Shown here piece after piece: positions 17,246 through 27,789 of a DNA stretch of 64,000 nt. How positions within the stretch are numbered: the stretch's first letter is position 1; each line of letters begins with the position of its first letter. The notes under the pieces were generated by a model, which saw only the letters and a program-made list of their open reading frames with translations, searched no databases and was not told the DNA's origin. The DNA is from Tomitella cavernea. Its GTDB lineage: Bacteria > Actinomycetota > Actinomycetes > Mycobacteriales > Mycobacteriaceae. The position numbers and the translations under genes were made by a program. The DNA lies in contig NZ_JAENKO010000004.1 of NCBI RefSeq assembly GCF_016599145.1, forward strand, positions 62,001 to 126,000. The letters are read 5' to 3'.

Positions 17246-17644
17246 ATGACCGACAGGACCGCGGCGAAACCGACGCCGGCGACTCTGGAGCAGGCGCTGC
17301 CGGGCTATCGCAGCGCCTACCTGCTCACCGTCTCCGACGCGGCCCGCCCGCACGTTGTCGAGGTGTCCGCGCGGCTCGCCGCCGGGCTGCTGGAGGTGCG
17401 CGGGCACGGACGCAGATCGACGTCCAACGCCCAGGCTCGGCCGGAGGTCACCGTGCTGTGGCCGGCCACCGACCCCGGCGGGCGCGCGCTGATCGTGGAC
17501 GGGCGCGCCTCCGTGGCCGAAGACCGCCTGTTCCTCACCGTCGCGCGCGCGATCCTGCACCGTTCCGGCGAGGCGGCGGGCGACGCGACGCCGGCGGACG
17601 CCTGCACATCCGACTGCGTGGAACTGAGCTTCGCCCGGCCGTGA
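17246..17644 (+). CDS. Pyridoxamine 5-phosphate oxidase-like, flavin/F420-binding split-barrel protein
   Basis: 132 residues. ATG with GGAGG six bases upstream; the adjacent GTG at 17243 is also possible. The pattern AYLLTVSDAARPHVVEV, GHGRRSTSNAQARPEVTVLWPATDPGGRALIVDGRASV fits the small split-barrel fold of the PNPOx/F420-binding group (beta strand reading out a substrate, an RRS..N motif near the phosphate, then VTVLWP and LIVDGRA strands). It likely binds FMN or F420 as a dimer. Its reaction is unknown. Forms a probable two-gene unit with the SnoaL-like gene. Confidence 0.72.
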   Translation: MTDRTAAKPTPATLEQALPGYRSAYLLTVSDAARPHVVEVSARLAAGLLEVRGHGRRSTSNAQARPEVTVLWPATDPGGRALIVDGRASVAEDRLFLTVARAILHRSGEAAGDATPADACTSDCVELSFARP

Positions 17645-17685
17645 CGGCCGGGCTTGCCCGTGTGCGCATCATGGACGATCGCACA

Positions 17686-17865
17686 TCACGTCTCCTTAGG
17701 CATCACGATCCATAGCACCAGGTACAGCAGGACCTGCGGCCCGGGCAGCAAGCAGCTGAGCACGAACACCAGTCGTACGGTGCTCACGTTCCAGCCGAAG
17801 TTTTCCGCGATCCCTCCGCACACGCCGGCGATCATCTTCTGATCGCGGCTCCTCGACAATGTCAC
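17686..17865 (-). CDS. PspC-domain small membrane protein
   Basis: 59 residues. The GTG at 17865 is chosen because AGGAGG lies five bases upstream and because the PspC domain begins right there: RSRDQKMIAGVCGGIAENFGWNVSTVRLVFVLSCL split by a hydrophobic segment ending VLWIVMPKE. This is essentially a bare PspC domain with one or two membrane segments. PspC proteins in enterobacteria belong to the phage-shock membrane-stress response. In actinobacteria, short PspC proteins are common and their role is mostly unknown. The 149 bases between it and the radical SAM gene hold a direct repeat (CCCGGAGTTCCC, twice near 17963-17994) and no gene. Confidence 0.82.
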   Translation of the reverse strand: MTLSRSRDQKMIAGVCGGIAENFGWNVSTVRLVFVLSCLLPGPQVLLYLVLWIVMPKET

Positions 17866-18014
17866 TTCGGCCTCCTCGTCGACGCGCGCCTGCACGTTCC
17901 AGTCACGACTCCAGGATGTCGCGCGGCCGTGCCCTGAGCATCCGGGACTCCCCTGAACCACACCCGGAGTTCCCGGTTCTGGCCCGGAGTTCCCAGCGGG
18001 GCACGGGTCCACAC

Positions 18015-19061
18015 TCAGAAGAGCATCGGCTCCGGCTCGCGGTCCGCGCGGCTACGCTCCGCTGAACGGGCCGTCCCCCCGTCCGGCCCGGCACCGCGCT
18101 CCGGCGCGCCGCTGCCTCCACTCACGAGCCCGTGCTTGTCCAGCAGCGGCGTCACGCGCTCGCGCAGCCAGATCTTGTACTCGACCGGCACATACGCGCC
18201 GTGCCCGTACAGCCGCCGGTAGCGGCCGACCAGCTTCGGGTGCTCGCGGGCCAGCCACTCCATGAACCATCCGCGCGTGCTGCCGCGCAGGTGCATGGGC
18301 ATCACCGTCACCGACCGGGCGCCTGCCGCCGCTACGGCCGCGAACAGTACGTCGAGCTCGCGCTGCCCGTCGGTGATGTACGGGATGACCGGAGCCACCA
18401 TCACGTGCGGGGTGAACCCCGCCTGGCACGCCGCGCGGATCAGCTCCAGGCGCGCCGCCGGCGAGGGAGTGCCCGGCTCGATGGCCTTCTGCACCGACGG
18501 GTCGAGCATGGCCAGCGACACCGCCACGGACACGTCCACCCGCTCGGAGGCCGCTGCGAGCAGCGGAAGATCACGGCGCAGCAGCGTGCCCTTGGTGAGT
18601 ATGGAGAACGGGGTGCCGGAACCGGCAAGCGCGCGGATGATACCCGGCATGAGCCGGTACCGCCCCTCCGCGCGCTGGTAGGGGTCGGTATTGGTGCCCA
18701 GCGCCACCGGCTCGCCGTGCCAGGACCGCCGCGCCAGTTCCCGGCGCAGGACGGCGGCGACGTTCATCTTGACGACGATCTGGGTGTCGAAGTCCTTCCC
18801 CGCGTCCAGATCCAGGTACTCGTGCGTGGGGCGGGCGAAGCAGTACCGGCACTGGTGCAGGCATCCGCGCATGGGGTTGACGGTCCACCGGAACGGCAGC
18901 CGCGCCCCCTCCGGCACCTGGGTCAGGGCGCTCTTGCACAGCACCTCGTGGAAGGTGACCCCCTCGAACTCGGGCGTGGCGACGGTGCGCACCAGCCCCG
19001 CCCGTCCGAGCCCCGGCAGCGCCCCGTCATCCACATCGAGCGTCTGTTCGATCCACCGCAT
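18015..19061 (-). CDS. Rv2578c-family radical SAM protein (spore photoproduct lyase/SplB-like)
   Basis: 348 residues. The radical SAM cysteine motif is C67-x3-C71-x2-C74 within VNPMRGCLHQCRYCFARPTH, followed by TNTDPYQRAEGRYRLMPGIIRAL and ILTKGTLLRRDLPLL, as in the Rv2578c group of mycobacteria (related to SplB-type enzymes, annotated as DNA-photolesion-repair-like). It would bind a [4Fe-4S] cluster and S-adenosylmethionine; the actual reaction is unknown. The ATG at 19061 matches the MRW start of relatives, but has no good ribosome binding site; an ATG at 19088 would add nine residues. It lies downstream of hisS on the same strand, as in M. tuberculosis. Confidence 0.85.
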   Translation of the reverse strand: MRWIEQTLDVDDGALPGLGRAGLVRTVATPEFEGVTFHEVLCKSALTQVPEGARLPFRWTVNPMRGCLHQCRYCFARPTHEYLDLDAGKDFDTQIVVKMNVAAVLRRELARRSWHGEPVALGTNTDPYQRAEGRYRLMPGIIRALAGSGTPFSILTKGTLLRRDLPLLAAASERVDVSVAVSLAMLDPSVQKAIEPGTPSPAARLELIRAACQAGFTPHVMVAPVIPYITDGQRELDVLFAAVAAAGARSVTVMPMHLRGSTRGWFMEWLAREHPKLVGRYRRLYGHGAYVPVEYKIWLRERVTPLLDKHGLVSGGSGAPERGAGPDGGTARSAERSRADREPEPMLF

Positions 19062-19123
19062 GTGCACAGTCGAACAGTTGTTTGGCATCCCTGTCAAGCG
19101 TGGCGGCGGGTCCGCCGCCGGAA

Positions 19124-19819
19124 CTACTCCGTGATCTCCCGGACCTGCGCGCTCGTCACCGCCGTCCCCGCGTGCCCGGCCCCGGTCGCCTGGATCGCCT
19201 TGTGCAGAGGCCGCTCGGCCAGCGGCGTACCCATCGCCTCGGCGCGCAGGTGGGCCTTGAGCAGTCCGGCGAGCTCTGTCAGCGAGGCCGGACCGTCCGC
19301 GCGACCGTCCCCAGGACCGGCGTCGGCCGCCGCGTCGTCCGCCCGGGGCTCGATCACCTCGTGGCGCGCGAGCGTGTCGGCCGCGCGCAGCCCCCGTTCC
19401 AGCGCCGCCACCGCATCGATGGGCAGCTCGCGGCCCCGCTCCCCCGAATACACCGCGAGGGTCACGGCCACGTTGTCGGCGCGCAGCATCGCCTGGTCCA
19501 CCCGCGACCGATTGACCGTGATCGTCACCGAATCCGCCGTGGCCAGGTCCACCACTCGGGTGGGTCCGGACCGCGAGGTGAGCACCGTGCCGTCGATCGA
19601 CTGGTTTCGTCGCATCCCGGCGACGGCGATGACCACCAGCGGCACCGCGATCACCAGCGCGACGATCACGCCGGCCCACCAGCTGAAGTTGATCCCGAAG
19701 AACATGCCGAGGATCACGCCGACACCCACCGCGATGAGCAGCAGGCGCTGCAGCTTGGGCCGCACCTCCGCGGGCGCGACCAGGTTGACGTTGACGGCGC
19801 CGTCACCCAAGGCGATCAC
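19124..19819 (-). CDS. Conserved actinobacterial membrane protein of unknown function
   Basis: 231 residues. After a short N-terminus come two adjacent hydrophobic helices (about residues 25-42 and 48-66), then a soluble part with a conserved-looking segment [33 protein letters not shown] and a C-terminal helical region ending in ITE. No known domain recognised. GTG start overlaps the hisS stop by 17 bases, so it is likely coupled to hisS translation. In M. tuberculosis the neighbouring slot holds other genes, so this may be lineage-specific. Confidence 0.68.
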   Translation of the reverse strand: MIALGDGAVNVNLVAPAEVRPKLQRLLLIAVGVGVILGMFFGINFSWWAGVIVALVIAVPLVVIAVAGMRRNQSIDGTVLTSRSGPTRVVDLATADSVTITVNRSRVDQAMLRADNVAVTLAVYSGERGRELPIDAVAALERGLRAADTLARHEVIEPRADDAAADAGPGDGRADGPASLTELAGLLKAHLRAEAMGTPLAERPLHKAIQATGAGHAGTAVTSAQVREITE

Positions 19820-21074
19820 GCACCTCGGTCACGGCGTCGCCGAGCGTCACCGGCGACTGTTCGCCCGTCGACAGGTCCTTGACGCCGACGACGCCCTGTT
19901 CCAGGTCGCGCTCGCCCAGCACCAGCGCCAGCCGCGCGCCCGACTTGTCGGCGGCCTTCATCGCACCCTTGAGCCCGCGGCCCCCGTAGGCCATGTCCAC
20001 CCGGACCCCGGCGGCGCGCAGATCGCGGCCCAGCACGGCCATCGTGCGCGCGGCATCCTCACCGAGCGGCACGCCGAAAACCTCGCAGCACGCGTCGGCG
20101 CCGGCGACGGCGATCCCCTCGGCCTGCAGCGCCAGCATCGTGCGGTCCACGCCGATGCCGAACCCGATACCGGACAGTTCCTGGCCGCCGAGCTGCGCCA
20201 TCAGCCCGTCGTACCTGCCGCCGCCGCCGATCCCGGACTGCGCGCCCAGGCCGTCGTGCACGAACTCGAACGTGGTCTTGGTGTAGTAGTCGAGGCCGCG
20301 CACCATCCGCGGGTTGATCTCGTAGGGCACGCCCATCGCCTCCAGGTGCCCCAGCGCCCGGTCGAAGTGCGCTTTGCACGCCTCGCACAGGTGATCGCGC
20401 ATCAGCGGCGCGTCGGCGGTCATGGCGCGCACGTCGGTGCGCTTGTCGTCGAGCACGCGCAGCGGGTTGATCTCCGCCCGGCGCTTGGTCTCCTCGTCCA
20501 GGGGCAGAGCGAACAGGAAATCCTGCAGCGCCTGCCGGTAGCGCGGCCGGCATTGCGCGTCGCCCAGCGAGGTGATCTCGAGGCGGAATCCACTGAGTCC
20601 CAGCGCGCGGAAGCCGGCGTCCGCCACGGCGATCACCTCGGCATCCAGCGCCGGGTCGTCCACGCCGATGGCCTCCACGCCCACCTGCTGCAGCTGCCGG
20701 TACCGGCCGGCCTGCGGGCGCTCGTAGCGGAAGAACGGGCCCGCGTAGCTCAGCTTCACCGGCAGCGCGCCGCGGTCGAGCCCGTGTTCGATCACCGCGC
20801 GCATCACCCCGGCGGTGCCCTCCGGGCGCAGCGTCACCGAGCGGTCGCCGCGGTCGTCGAAGGTGTACATCTCCTTGGACACCACGTCCGTGGACTCCCC
20901 CACGCCGCGGGCGAACAGCGCGGTGTCCTCGAAGATCGGCAGCTCGATATGCCCGAAGCCCGCCAGCCGCGCGGCACCGGTGAGCGCGTCGCGCACCGCC
21001 GTGAACGCGGCCGAGTCCGGCGGATAATAGTCGGGGATCCCCTTGGGGGCGCGGAAGATGCTGCTCGAGCTCAC
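19803..21074 (-). CDS. hisS: Histidyl-tRNA synthetase
   Basis: 423 residues, normal length. Class II aminoacyl-tRNA synthetase that charges tRNA-His. Motif 2 ([23 protein letters not shown]) and the two HisS-specific motifs ([14 protein letters not shown] and GGGGRYDGL) are intact, as is the anticodon-binding C-terminal domain. GTG start at 21074 ([16 protein letters not shown]) matches the family start; the ribosome binding site is weak (AAAGG about 12 bases upstream). Preceded by the glyoxalase-II-like gene with 47 bp between, and followed by an overlapping membrane-protein gene, as in an operon. Confidence 0.96.
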   Translation of the reverse strand: MSSSSIFRAPKGIPDYYPPDSAAFTAVRDALTGAARLAGFGHIELPIFEDTALFARGVGESTDVVSKEMYTFDDRGDRSVTLRPEGTAGVMRAVIEHGLDRGALPVKLSYAGPFFRYERPQAGRYRQLQQVGVEAIGVDDPALDAEVIAVADAGFRALGLSGFRLEITSLGDAQCRPRYRQALQDFLFALPLDEETKRRAEINPLRVLDDKRTDVRAMTADAPLMRDHLCEACKAHFDRALGHLEAMGVPYEINPRMVRGLDYYTKTTFEFVHDGLGAQSGIGGGGRYDGLMAQLGGQELSGIGFGIGVDRTMLALQAEGIAVAGADACCEVFGVPLGEDAARTMAVLGRDLRAAGVRVDMAYGGRGLKGAMKAADKSGARLALVLGERDLEQGVVGVKDLSTGEQSPVTLGDAVTEVRDRLG

Positions 21075-21121
21075 TGTGGCGTAGCGCCTTTCGTGGATGT
21101 GGTCGTGGGTGCGGGGCCGGT

Positions 21122-21799
21122 TCAGCCGACGCTCAAGCCTGCCAGGAACGGGTTGGTGGCGCGCTCGCGCCCGATGGTGGACTGGCCGCCGTGGCCGGGG
21201 AGCACCACCGTCTGCTCGTCCAGCGGCAGCAGACGCGCGGCGATCGAATCGAGCAACTGCTGGTGGTCGCCGCCGGGCAGGTCGCTGCGTCCGATGGAGC
21301 CGGCGAAGAGCGTGTCCCCGGTCAGCGCCACCGGCACCGGGCCCTGCCCGGTCTGCGCGGTGGTGAGGAAGTCGACGGAGCCCTGCGTGTGCCCCGGGGT
21401 GTGCAGCACGTCGAACTCCAGGCCGGCGAGCTCGAGGTGGTCTCCCTGCGCCAGCGCGATGACCTCGTCGGGCTCGACGAACTCCGCGTCGCCGATGATC
21501 TGCGCCATGCCCGGGCCCATCCCGCGGCCCGGGTCGGCCAGCATGTGGCGGTCCTCGGGGTGGATGTAGGCCGGGACGGAGAATTCCGCGCACACCGGCG
21601 CGACCGACCAGGTGTGGTCCAGGTGCCCGTGGGTGAGCAGGACCGCGACGGGCGTGAGGCCGTGCTGGGCGAGCACCTCGCGCAACGGTTCCACCGCGTC
21701 CTGTCCTGGGTCGACGACGACGCACTCGCCGCCGTCGCCGGGGGCGACGAGGTAGCAGTTGGTCTGGAACATTCCGGCGGCGAATCCGGTGATGAGCAC
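21122..21799 (-). CDS. Metallo-beta-lactamase fold hydrolase, glyoxalase II-like (Rv2581c family)
   Basis: 225 residues. THGHLDH (H57-x-H59-x-D61-H62) and the downstream PGHTQGS and [16 protein letters not shown] motifs are those of hydroxyacylglutathione hydrolase-like proteins. Actinobacteria of this order use mycothiol instead of glutathione, so a mycothiol or other thioester is more likely than glutathione. GTG start with GGAGG well placed. Located directly upstream of hisS in the order found in mycobacteria; the ppiB gene is divergent (190 bp between). Confidence 0.9.
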   Translation of the reverse strand: MLITGFAAGMFQTNCYLVAPGDGGECVVVDPGQDAVEPLREVLAQHGLTPVAVLLTHGHLDHTWSVAPVCAEFSVPAYIHPEDRHMLADPGRGMGPGMAQIIGDAEFVEPDEVIALAQGDHLELAGLEFDVLHTPGHTQGSVDFLTTAQTGQGPVPVALTGDTLFAGSIGRSDLPGGDHQQLLDSIAARLLPLDEQTVVLPGHGGQSTIGRERATNPFLAGLSVG

Positions 21800-21988
21800 G
21801 GCGCCCTCCTCTCGCTGCGGCCGGCCGGCCGACGTTCTGCGGGCCGCCCTGCGGCGTGCTGCCCGACGGGGTCCCGGTTCTCAAGCCTATGCTGCTCGGC
21901 GGGGCCGCTCGACCCCGGACCGCCTGCGAGTGCGGGCCGCCACCGCCCACTGCCGCCGCCCGCGGGCCCTGCGACGGAAGGAGCCGCG

Positions 21989-22771
21989 ATGCGCACGGTG
22001 CCCCGGCGTCGCGCACGTCGGCCCCGTCCGCCGGCCGTACCGGCCGCTTCCTCCGTGGCCGCGACCATCCTCGCCGCCTCCGTGCTCGCTGCGTCGTGCT
22101 CGTCGGGCGGCCCGGCTGCGCCAGACGCCACAGGCCCGGCGGGCGGCACGGAGGGACAGCCCGCCGGCGTCTCCTGTTCGTACCCGGACTCCGGTTCCCC
22201 CGCGCGCCCGGTGGAACGCCCGGAAAGCCTGGGCGTGCCCGCCACCGGCACGCTCCCGGTGACGCTGCGCACCAGCGCCGGCGAGATCGGCGTGACCCTG
22301 GACCGCGCGTCGGCCCCGTGCGCCGTGCACAGCCTCGTATCGCTGGCCCGCCAGAAGTTCTACGTCCACACCCCATGCCACCGTCTCACCACCCCTCCGG
22401 CGACCGTGTTCCTGCTGCAGTGCGGCGATCCGACGGGCACCGGGGCAGGCGGCCCCGGCTACGCCGTGCAGGACGAGCCGCCCTCCGGGCTCGCAACCGC
22501 GCCCGGCGCACGCGGCATGGTCGTGTATCCGCGCGGCACGGTGGCGTTGTCCAACCACGGGGTGCCGGATTCAGGCGGCAGCCAGTTCTTCCTGGTGTAC
22601 CGGGACAGCCCGCTGCCGCCGACCTACTCCGTACTGGGGCGCGTCGACGCGGCGTCCCTTCCGGTGCTCGACGCGATCGCGGCCGCGGACACCGACGGCG
22701 CTTCGTCCCCCGGCGACGGCCACCCGCTGGAGCCGGTGATGCTGCGCGCCATCGTCCTGCCCGCCGGGTGA
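21989..22771 (+). CDS. ppiB: Cyclophilin-type peptidyl-prolyl cis-trans isomerase, lipoprotein
   Basis: 260 residues. ATG with GGAAGGAG upstream. Signal peptide with a lipobox LAASC (C37), so the protein is probably anchored outside the cytoplasm. The cyclophilin fold is seen in [28 protein letters not shown] (in place of FHRV...QGGDP), and [23 protein letters not shown]. The usual active-site Arg is present in CHRL; the usual Phe-Met in the pocket is altered, as in the group of secreted actinobacterial cyclophilins. It lies between the hisS block and rel, in the same place as in M. tuberculosis (convergent with rel, divergent from Rv2581c). Confidence 0.85.
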   Translation: MRTVPRRRARRPRPPAVPAASSVAATILAASVLAASCSSGGPAAPDATGPAGGTEGQPAGVSCSYPDSGSPARPVERPESLGVPATGTLPVTLRTSAGEIGVTLDRASAPCAVHSLVSLARQKFYVHTPCHRLTTPPATVFLLQCGDPTGTGAGGPGYAVQDEPPSGLATAPGARGMVVYPRGTVALSNHGVPDSGGSQFFLVYRDSPLPPTYSVLGRVDAASLPVLDAIAAADTDGASSPGDGHPLEPVMLRAIVLPAG

Positions 22772-22828
22772 CGTTCCCCCATCAGGCACGACCCCGTCCG
22801 CGCGCGCCACGCCCCCCGCGGGCCAGTC

Positions 22829-25312
22829 CTACGACGCCGAGGTCACCCGATAGACGTCGTAGACGCCCTCGACGTTGCGTACCACGGCCAGCACGTGGCC
22901 CAGGTGCTTCGGGTCGCCCATCTCGAAGGTGAACTTGCTGATCGCCACCCTGTCGCCCGAGGTCGTGACCGCGGCGGACAGGATGTTGACCTTCTCGTCC
23001 GCGAGCACCTTGGTGACGTCTGACAGCAGCCGGTGCCGGTCGAGTGCCTCCACCTGGATCGCCACCAGGAACACCGACGACGAAGTGGGCGACCAGGACA
23101 CCTCGAGGATGCGGTCGGCCTGTTCGCGCAGCGACGACGCGTTGGTGCAGTCGACGCGGTGCACGCTCACGCCGCCGCCGCGGGTGACGAAGCCCATGAT
23201 CTCGTCGCCGGGCACCGGGGTGCAGCACTTGGCCAGCTTGGTCATCACCCCCTCCATGCCCGTCACCAGTACGCCGGTGTCGCTGCTGGCGGGCTTGTGC
23301 GCGGGCACCGTCGACGGGGTGGAGCGCTCGGCCAGCTCCTCCTCCACGTCGCCGATGCCACCGAAGTGCGCGATCAGCCGGCTCACCACGTGCTGCGCGG
23401 ACACCTGGTGCTCGCCCACCGCCGTGTACAGCGCCGTCACGTCCTGGTAGCGCAGCTCCTTGGCCACGGCGGCCATCGAGTCGGCGTTCATGATCCGCTG
23501 CAGGGGCAGGCCTTCGCGGCGCACGGCCTTGCTGATGGCCTCCTTGCCCGATTCGAGGGACTCCTCGCGGCGCTCCTTGGCGAACCACTGCCGGATCTTG
23601 GCCTTGGCGCGCGGCGAGACCACGAAATTCTGCCAGTCGCGGCTGGGCCCCGCGTTGGGCGCCTTGGAGGTGAACACCTCGACCACCTCGCCGTTCTCCA
23701 GCTGCCGCTCGAGCGCCACCAAGCGCCCGTTGACGCGGGCGCCGATGCACTTGTGGCCCACCTCTGTGTGCACGGCGTAGGCGAAGTCCACCGGGGTGGA
23801 GCCGGAGGGCAGCGTCACCACGTCGCCCTTGGGGGTGAAAACGAAGATCTCGCGCACCGCCAGGTCGTAACGCAGCGATTCGAGGAACTCCCCCGGGTCG
23901 GCCGCCTCCCGCTGCCAGTCCAGAAGCTGACGCATCCACGCCATGTCGTCGAGCTCGGAGGACTCCTTGCCCGCCTTGGCGCCGTTCTTGCCGCGCAGCT
24001 CCTTGTACCGCCAGTGGGCGGCGATGCCGAATTCGGCGGTCCGGTGCATCTCATGGGTGCGGATCTGCACCTCCAGCGGCTTGCCCTCGGGGCCCACCAC
24101 GGTGGTGTGCAGCGACTGGTAGACGCCGTAGCGGGGCTGGGCGATGTAGTCCTTGAACCGCCCGGCCATCGGCTGCCACAGCGAGTGCACCACGCCGACG
24201 GCGGCGTAGCAGTCGCGCACCTCGTCGCACAGGATCCGGATGCCCACCAGGTCGTGGATGTCGTCGAAGTCGCGGCCCTTGACGATCATCTTCTGGTAAA
24301 TCGACCAATAGTGCTTGGGCCGGCCCTCGACCACGGCCTGGATGCGCGAGGCCACCAGGTTGCGGCTCACCATGGAGCGCACCTTGGCCAGGTAGGTGTC
24401 GCGCGACGGGGCGCGGTCGGCCACCAGGCGCACGATCTCGTCGTACTTCTTGGGGTGCAGGATGGCGAAGGCGAGGTCTTCGAGCTCCCACTTGACCGTG
24501 GCCATGCCCAGCCTGTGCGCCAGCGGCGCGATGACCTCGAGCGTCTCCTTGGCCTTGCGCGCCTGCTTCTCCGGCGGAAGGAACCGCATGGTGCGCATGT
24601 TGTGCAGCCGGTCCGCCACCTTGATCACCAGCACGCGCGGATCGCGCGCCATGGCGATGATCATCTTGCGGATGGTCTCGGCCTCCGCCGCCGCGCCGAA
24701 GTCCACCTTGTCCAGCTTGGTGACGCCGTCGACGAGGTGCGCCACCTCCTCACCGAACTCGGCGGTGAGTTGCTCGAGGGTGTAGCCGGTGTCCTCTACG
24801 GTGTCGTGCAGCAGCGCCGCGGTGAGCGTGGTGGTGTCCATGCCCAGCTCGGCGAGGATCGTGGCCACCGCCAGCGGATGGGTGATGTACGGGTCCCCGG
24901 ACTTGCGCATCTGCGTGGCGTGCCGCTCGGCGGCCACGTCGTAGGCGCGCTGCAGCTGCGAGAAGTCCGCCTTGGGGTAGACCTCCCGGTGCAGTGCGGC
25001 CAGCGGCTCGAGCACCGGCGCCACGGCCGCGTGACGCTGGCCGGTGATGCGCCGGGCCAGCCGCGCCCGCACCCGGCGCGAGGCGGACGCCGAGACCCCG
25101 GAACCCTGCGAGGCGGCCGGCGCCCCGGCCTGGCCGGCCTCCGCCGCCGCACCGGAGGTGCGTGCGCTCCCGTGCCTCGCCGCACCCGCAGTCTCCGTCG
25201 AACCCATCGCGCCCGCCTGGTCCTTCGCGTCGCCGGAACCAGTGGTACCGGACCGGCTCGCGGCATGGTCCGGCCGCGACGCTGTCACGCCGGAATCGAC
25301 CTTCTTGCCCAC
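22829..25312 (-). CDS. rel: Bifunctional (p)ppGpp synthetase/hydrolase Rel
   Basis: 827 residues. N-terminal low-complexity extension of about 90 residues, then an HD hydrolase domain ([32 protein letters not shown]), the RelA/SpoT synthetase domain ([37 protein letters not shown]), TGS domain ([20 protein letters not shown]), a conserved-Cys/helical region ([15 protein letters not shown]) and a C-terminal ACT domain. It makes and degrades (p)ppGpp in the stringent response. GTG start with AGGAGG about eight bases upstream. The apt gene is just upstream (49 bp), so both are probably cotranscribed, as is common in actinobacteria. Confidence 0.97.
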   Translation of the reverse strand: MGKKVDSGVTASRPDHAASRSGTTGSGDAKDQAGAMGSTETAGAARHGSARTSGAAAEAGQAGAPAASQGSGVSASASRRVRARLARRITGQRHAAVAPVLEPLAALHREVYPKADFSQLQRAYDVAAERHATQMRKSGDPYITHPLAVATILAELGMDTTTLTAALLHDTVEDTGYTLEQLTAEFGEEVAHLVDGVTKLDKVDFGAAAEAETIRKMIIAMARDPRVLVIKVADRLHNMRTMRFLPPEKQARKAKETLEVIAPLAHRLGMATVKWELEDLAFAILHPKKYDEIVRLVADRAPSRDTYLAKVRSMVSRNLVASRIQAVVEGRPKHYWSIYQKMIVKGRDFDDIHDLVGIRILCDEVRDCYAAVGVVHSLWQPMAGRFKDYIAQPRYGVYQSLHTTVVGPEGKPLEVQIRTHEMHRTAEFGIAAHWRYKELRGKNGAKAGKESSELDDMAWMRQLLDWQREAADPGEFLESLRYDLAVREIFVFTPKGDVVTLPSGSTPVDFAYAVHTEVGHKCIGARVNGRLVALERQLENGEVVEVFTSKAPNAGPSRDWQNFVVSPRAKAKIRQWFAKERREESLESGKEAISKAVRREGLPLQRIMNADSMAAVAKELRYQDVTALYTAVGEHQVSAQHVVSRLIAHFGGIGDVEEELAERSTPSTVPAHKPASSDTGVLVTGMEGVMTKLAKCCTPVPGDEIMGFVTRGGGVSVHRVDCTNASSLREQADRILEVSWSPTSSSVFLVAIQVEALDRHRLLSDVTKVLADEKVNILSAAVTTSGDRVAISKFTFEMGDPKHLGHVLAVVRNVEGVYDVYRVTSAS

Positions 25313-25361
25313 GAGGCCACCTCCTGCCCACCGGATCGTCGTGCTGCCACGACTCTATCGC

Positions 25362-25925
25362 TCAGACCGTGGTCAGGCAGTGCAGTCCCACACCGTCGAG
25401 GCGCTCCCGGCCGCCCAGCCCCGGCACCTCGGCGACCACGGCCACCGTCTCCACGATGGCGCCGCAGCGCTCGAGCAGATCCACCGAGGCCCGCAGCGTG
25501 CCCCCGGTGGCCAGCACGTCGTCGACCACCAGCACGCGGCGCCCCGCGAGCTCGATCGCCTCCGCCGGGACCTCCAGCGCGGCGCTGCCGTACTCCAGGG
25601 CGTACTCCTCGCCGTGCACCGGCGGGGGCAGCTTGCCCTTCTTGCGCACCGCCAGGACGCCGGTGCCCAATTCCAGGGCCACGCCGGCGCCCAGCAGGAA
25701 ACCGCGGGCGTCGATGCCGGCGACGAGGTCCACCCGGCCCGCCACCGGCGCGGCCAGCGCGCGCATGATCGAACGGAGCGCCGGACCGTCCGCGAACACG
25801 GGTGTCAGGTCGGTGAACAGCACCCCCGGCTGGGGAAAGTCGGAAACGTGCCGGGCGAGCCGCCGGATTCCCTCGACCGCCGCCGCCACCTCCGCGCGCG
25901 CATCGAGCGGTTCCGGGGCTGTCAA
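25362..25925 (-). CDS. apt: Adenine phosphoribosyltransferase
   Basis: 187 residues when started at TTG 25925, which overlaps the stop of the upstream lipoprotein gene (TTGA at 25922-25925). GTG codons at 25940 and 25955 are alternatives; the TTG gives the usual number of residues before the DFPQPGVLFTDLTPVFAD core. The PRPP-binding motif is VLVVDDVLATGGT and the adenine/hood region is GFLLGAGVALELGTG. It salvages adenine to AMP. Placed between a SBP-type lipoprotein and rel, the order of Rv2585c-Rv2584c-Rv2583c. Confidence 0.9.
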   Translation of the reverse strand: MTAPEPLDARAEVAAAVEGIRRLARHVSDFPQPGVLFTDLTPVFADGPALRSIMRALAAPVAGRVDLVAGIDARGFLLGAGVALELGTGVLAVRKKGKLPPPVHGEEYALEYGSAALEVPAEAIELAGRRVLVVDDVLATGGTLRASVDLLERCGAIVETVAVVAEVPGLGGRERLDGVGLHCLTTV

Positions 25926-27787
25926 TTCAGTACCATCCACCGGTCCATGTTCCACCCGGCGCCCGCCCATGATGTCGTCGGGGCCCCCGCGTGCAGGCCA
26001 CCGACGAAGGAGGTCTGCCGCGGCGTGCGGTACAGCGGCAGTGTCGGCATCTCGTCCCACAGGATCTGCTCGGCCTCGTGGGTCAGGCCCAGGGCGTCGG
26101 CGCCCTCCGGGGTGACCTGCAATTGCGCGACGATCTCGTCGAAGCGGCCGTGGGAGAAGCCGCCGATGTTGCCTGACGCGCCGGTGGTCAGCGCCGCCAG
26201 CCGGGCCACCGGGGTCGCCGGTCCGCGCGGCGGCCCCGCCTGCGACCCGCCCGTGCCGCCTAGAACCGCGTCGACCGTGCCGTCCGTGAGCGCCTGCGGG
26301 GTGAACCCGGCCGCGCCGGAATCGTGGATCTGGATGCCGGCCGGCGCGCACGCCTTCGCCATCAGCGCCACCACGGCGGCGCGGCGCGCATCCGGTGCCA
26401 GGTATCCGACGCGCACCGTGAGCCCGTCCAGGCCGGCCTCGTCTAGCGCGGCCTGCGCGGCCGCCACGTCCGGTTCGATGAACCCGCCTCCCGCGGTGCC
26501 GGCGACGAATCCGTAGGCGAGCGTGCCGGGAAGGGTGCTGCGCGAGTTCTGCACCGGCGGGGTGCCCGCTGGACCCGTGTCGGGCGATGCGGCGTCCGGT
26601 GCCGCGCTCTCCTGCGTCGGGCCGTCCGGTGCAGAAACGTCCGGCGCGAACTCGGCGGCGATCCGCCCGCGCGGCACGCACGCTGCCACCGCGCGGCGGG
26701 CCGCGGACGTGGCCAGCGGCCCGCGGTCGGCGAAGATGAGCTGCTCGACGTCATCGGTCGCGTGCACTGTTGTCGTGTAGCCGTCGCCCAGTTCCATGGC
26801 CTGCTTGGCGCCGGCGCCGGCGCCGACCACCTCGATCTCACCGTCGGAGGCGAGGGTGTTCACCGACGCGTTGCGCGGGTGGATCGCGATCCGCTCGGTG
26901 CGGGCCTTGTCCCCCCACCATGACGCGTTGGCGACGAGTTCGATGCTGCCGTCCTCGTCCACCGAGTCCAGCCGGTACGGGCCCGACGACACGAACACGT
27001 CCGGGTCCACCCTGCCCGGAGTCAGCGCGAAGGCGGTGTTCCAGTAGTCCGCGACGGTCCGCAGGACGTCGAGGTCCTTGTCCTGCACCGCCCGCACGAT
27101 GTCCACCCCGGCGGCGGCCGGCCCCGGGGGCGCGCCTGCGCCGGCGTCCTGCCCGTCTTCGTCCGCGGCGTCGGCCCCGGGGTCGATCCCCGCAGCCCCT
27201 TGCGCGACGACGTGCGACGGGAGCATGCTCGTGGCCCCGAACACCGACCGCCAGCCGGTGACGGCGCGGTCACCCTCGTAGTGCACGACGGCGTCGCGGC
27301 CGCCCGGCTCGCAGTCGATCGCGGCGATCTGCGCCATCGCCGGATCTACCGGCGCGTCGAAGAGCGGGACCGGGGCGCCGTCCGCGCCGGGAAAGGTGAA
27401 CGTCCCGCTTTGCGCCGCCCAGGCCAGCACCATGTCGTCGCAGACGACGGGCGCCCCGTCCGAGTACTGTGCCGCCGGGTTGATCCGGTACTGGATGCTG
27501 GACGGGTCGCCGGGCACCGGGGTGACCGTGCCGAAGTCGGTGTCCGCGATGGTCTCGCCGTGCGGCCCCGGGTAGCTGAAGCCCGTCTGCACCCGGACGA
27601 ACGCCTGCCGCGCCGCGGAACTCGCACCGGTGGTGGAGGAGACGTTGTAGGTGGGCACCGCGCCGTCGATGACGTATCCGATACCCGCGGCAGGCGATCC
27701 GCCCGATGTGCACGACGCGACCAGGCCCATCGCCGTGCCGGCCGCCACCAGCGCCGCGAGTGCCCGCACCGGCCGCCGCGCCCGCAC
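25922..27787 (-). CDS. ABC transporter substrate-binding lipoprotein, family 5 (peptide/oligopeptide type)
   Basis: 621 residues. GTG start two bases after the secF stop. N-terminal signal with a lipobox LVASC (C26). The fold of a family 5 solute-binding protein is visible: SIQYRINPAAQYSDGAPVVCDDMVLAWAAQSG, then VSSGPYRLDSVDEDGSIELVANASWWG, and a C-terminal lobe. It resembles the Rv2585c-type lipoproteins that lie next to secF and apt in mycobacteria, which lack an adjacent permease and have no known ligand. Long Ala/Pro-rich inserts (about 410-440 and near 225-240) are likely linkers. Function in transport or signalling is not established. Confidence 0.87.
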   Translation of the reverse strand: MRARRPVRALAALVAAGTAMGLVASCTSGGSPAAGIGYVIDGAVPTYNVSSTTGASSAARQAFVRVQTGFSYPGPHGETIADTDFGTVTPVPGDPSSIQYRINPAAQYSDGAPVVCDDMVLAWAAQSGTFTFPGADGAPVPLFDAPVDPAMAQIAAIDCEPGGRDAVVHYEGDRAVTGWRSVFGATSMLPSHVVAQGAAGIDPGADAADEDGQDAGAGAPPGPAAAGVDIVRAVQDKDLDVLRTVADYWNTAFALTPGRVDPDVFVSSGPYRLDSVDEDGSIELVANASWWGDKARTERIAIHPRNASVNTLASDGEIEVVGAGAGAKQAMELGDGYTTTVHATDDVEQLIFADRGPLATSAARRAVAACVPRGRIAAEFAPDVSAPDGPTQESAAPDAASPDTGPAGTPPVQNSRSTLPGTLAYGFVAGTAGGGFIEPDVAAAQAALDEAGLDGLTVRVGYLAPDARRAAVVALMAKACAPAGIQIHDSGAAGFTPQALTDGTVDAVLGGTGGSQAGPPRGPATPVARLAALTTGASGNIGGFSHGRFDEIVAQLQVTPEGADALGLTHEAEQILWDEMPTLPLYRTPRQTSFVGGLHAGAPTTSWAGAGWNMDRWMVLN

Positions 27788-27789
27788 GA

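Noticed and set aside
19092-19097. TTGACA on the minus strand upstream of the radical SAM gene as a -35 box
   Set aside because: No matching -10 at a usable distance; the hexamer overlaps the possible upstream start region.
18132-25768. Very long open frames on the plus strand opposite hisS/radical SAM (18132-21569) and rel/apt (23033-25768)
   Set aside because: They are antisense shadows of strongly conserved genes in high-GC DNA and contain no recognisable domain.
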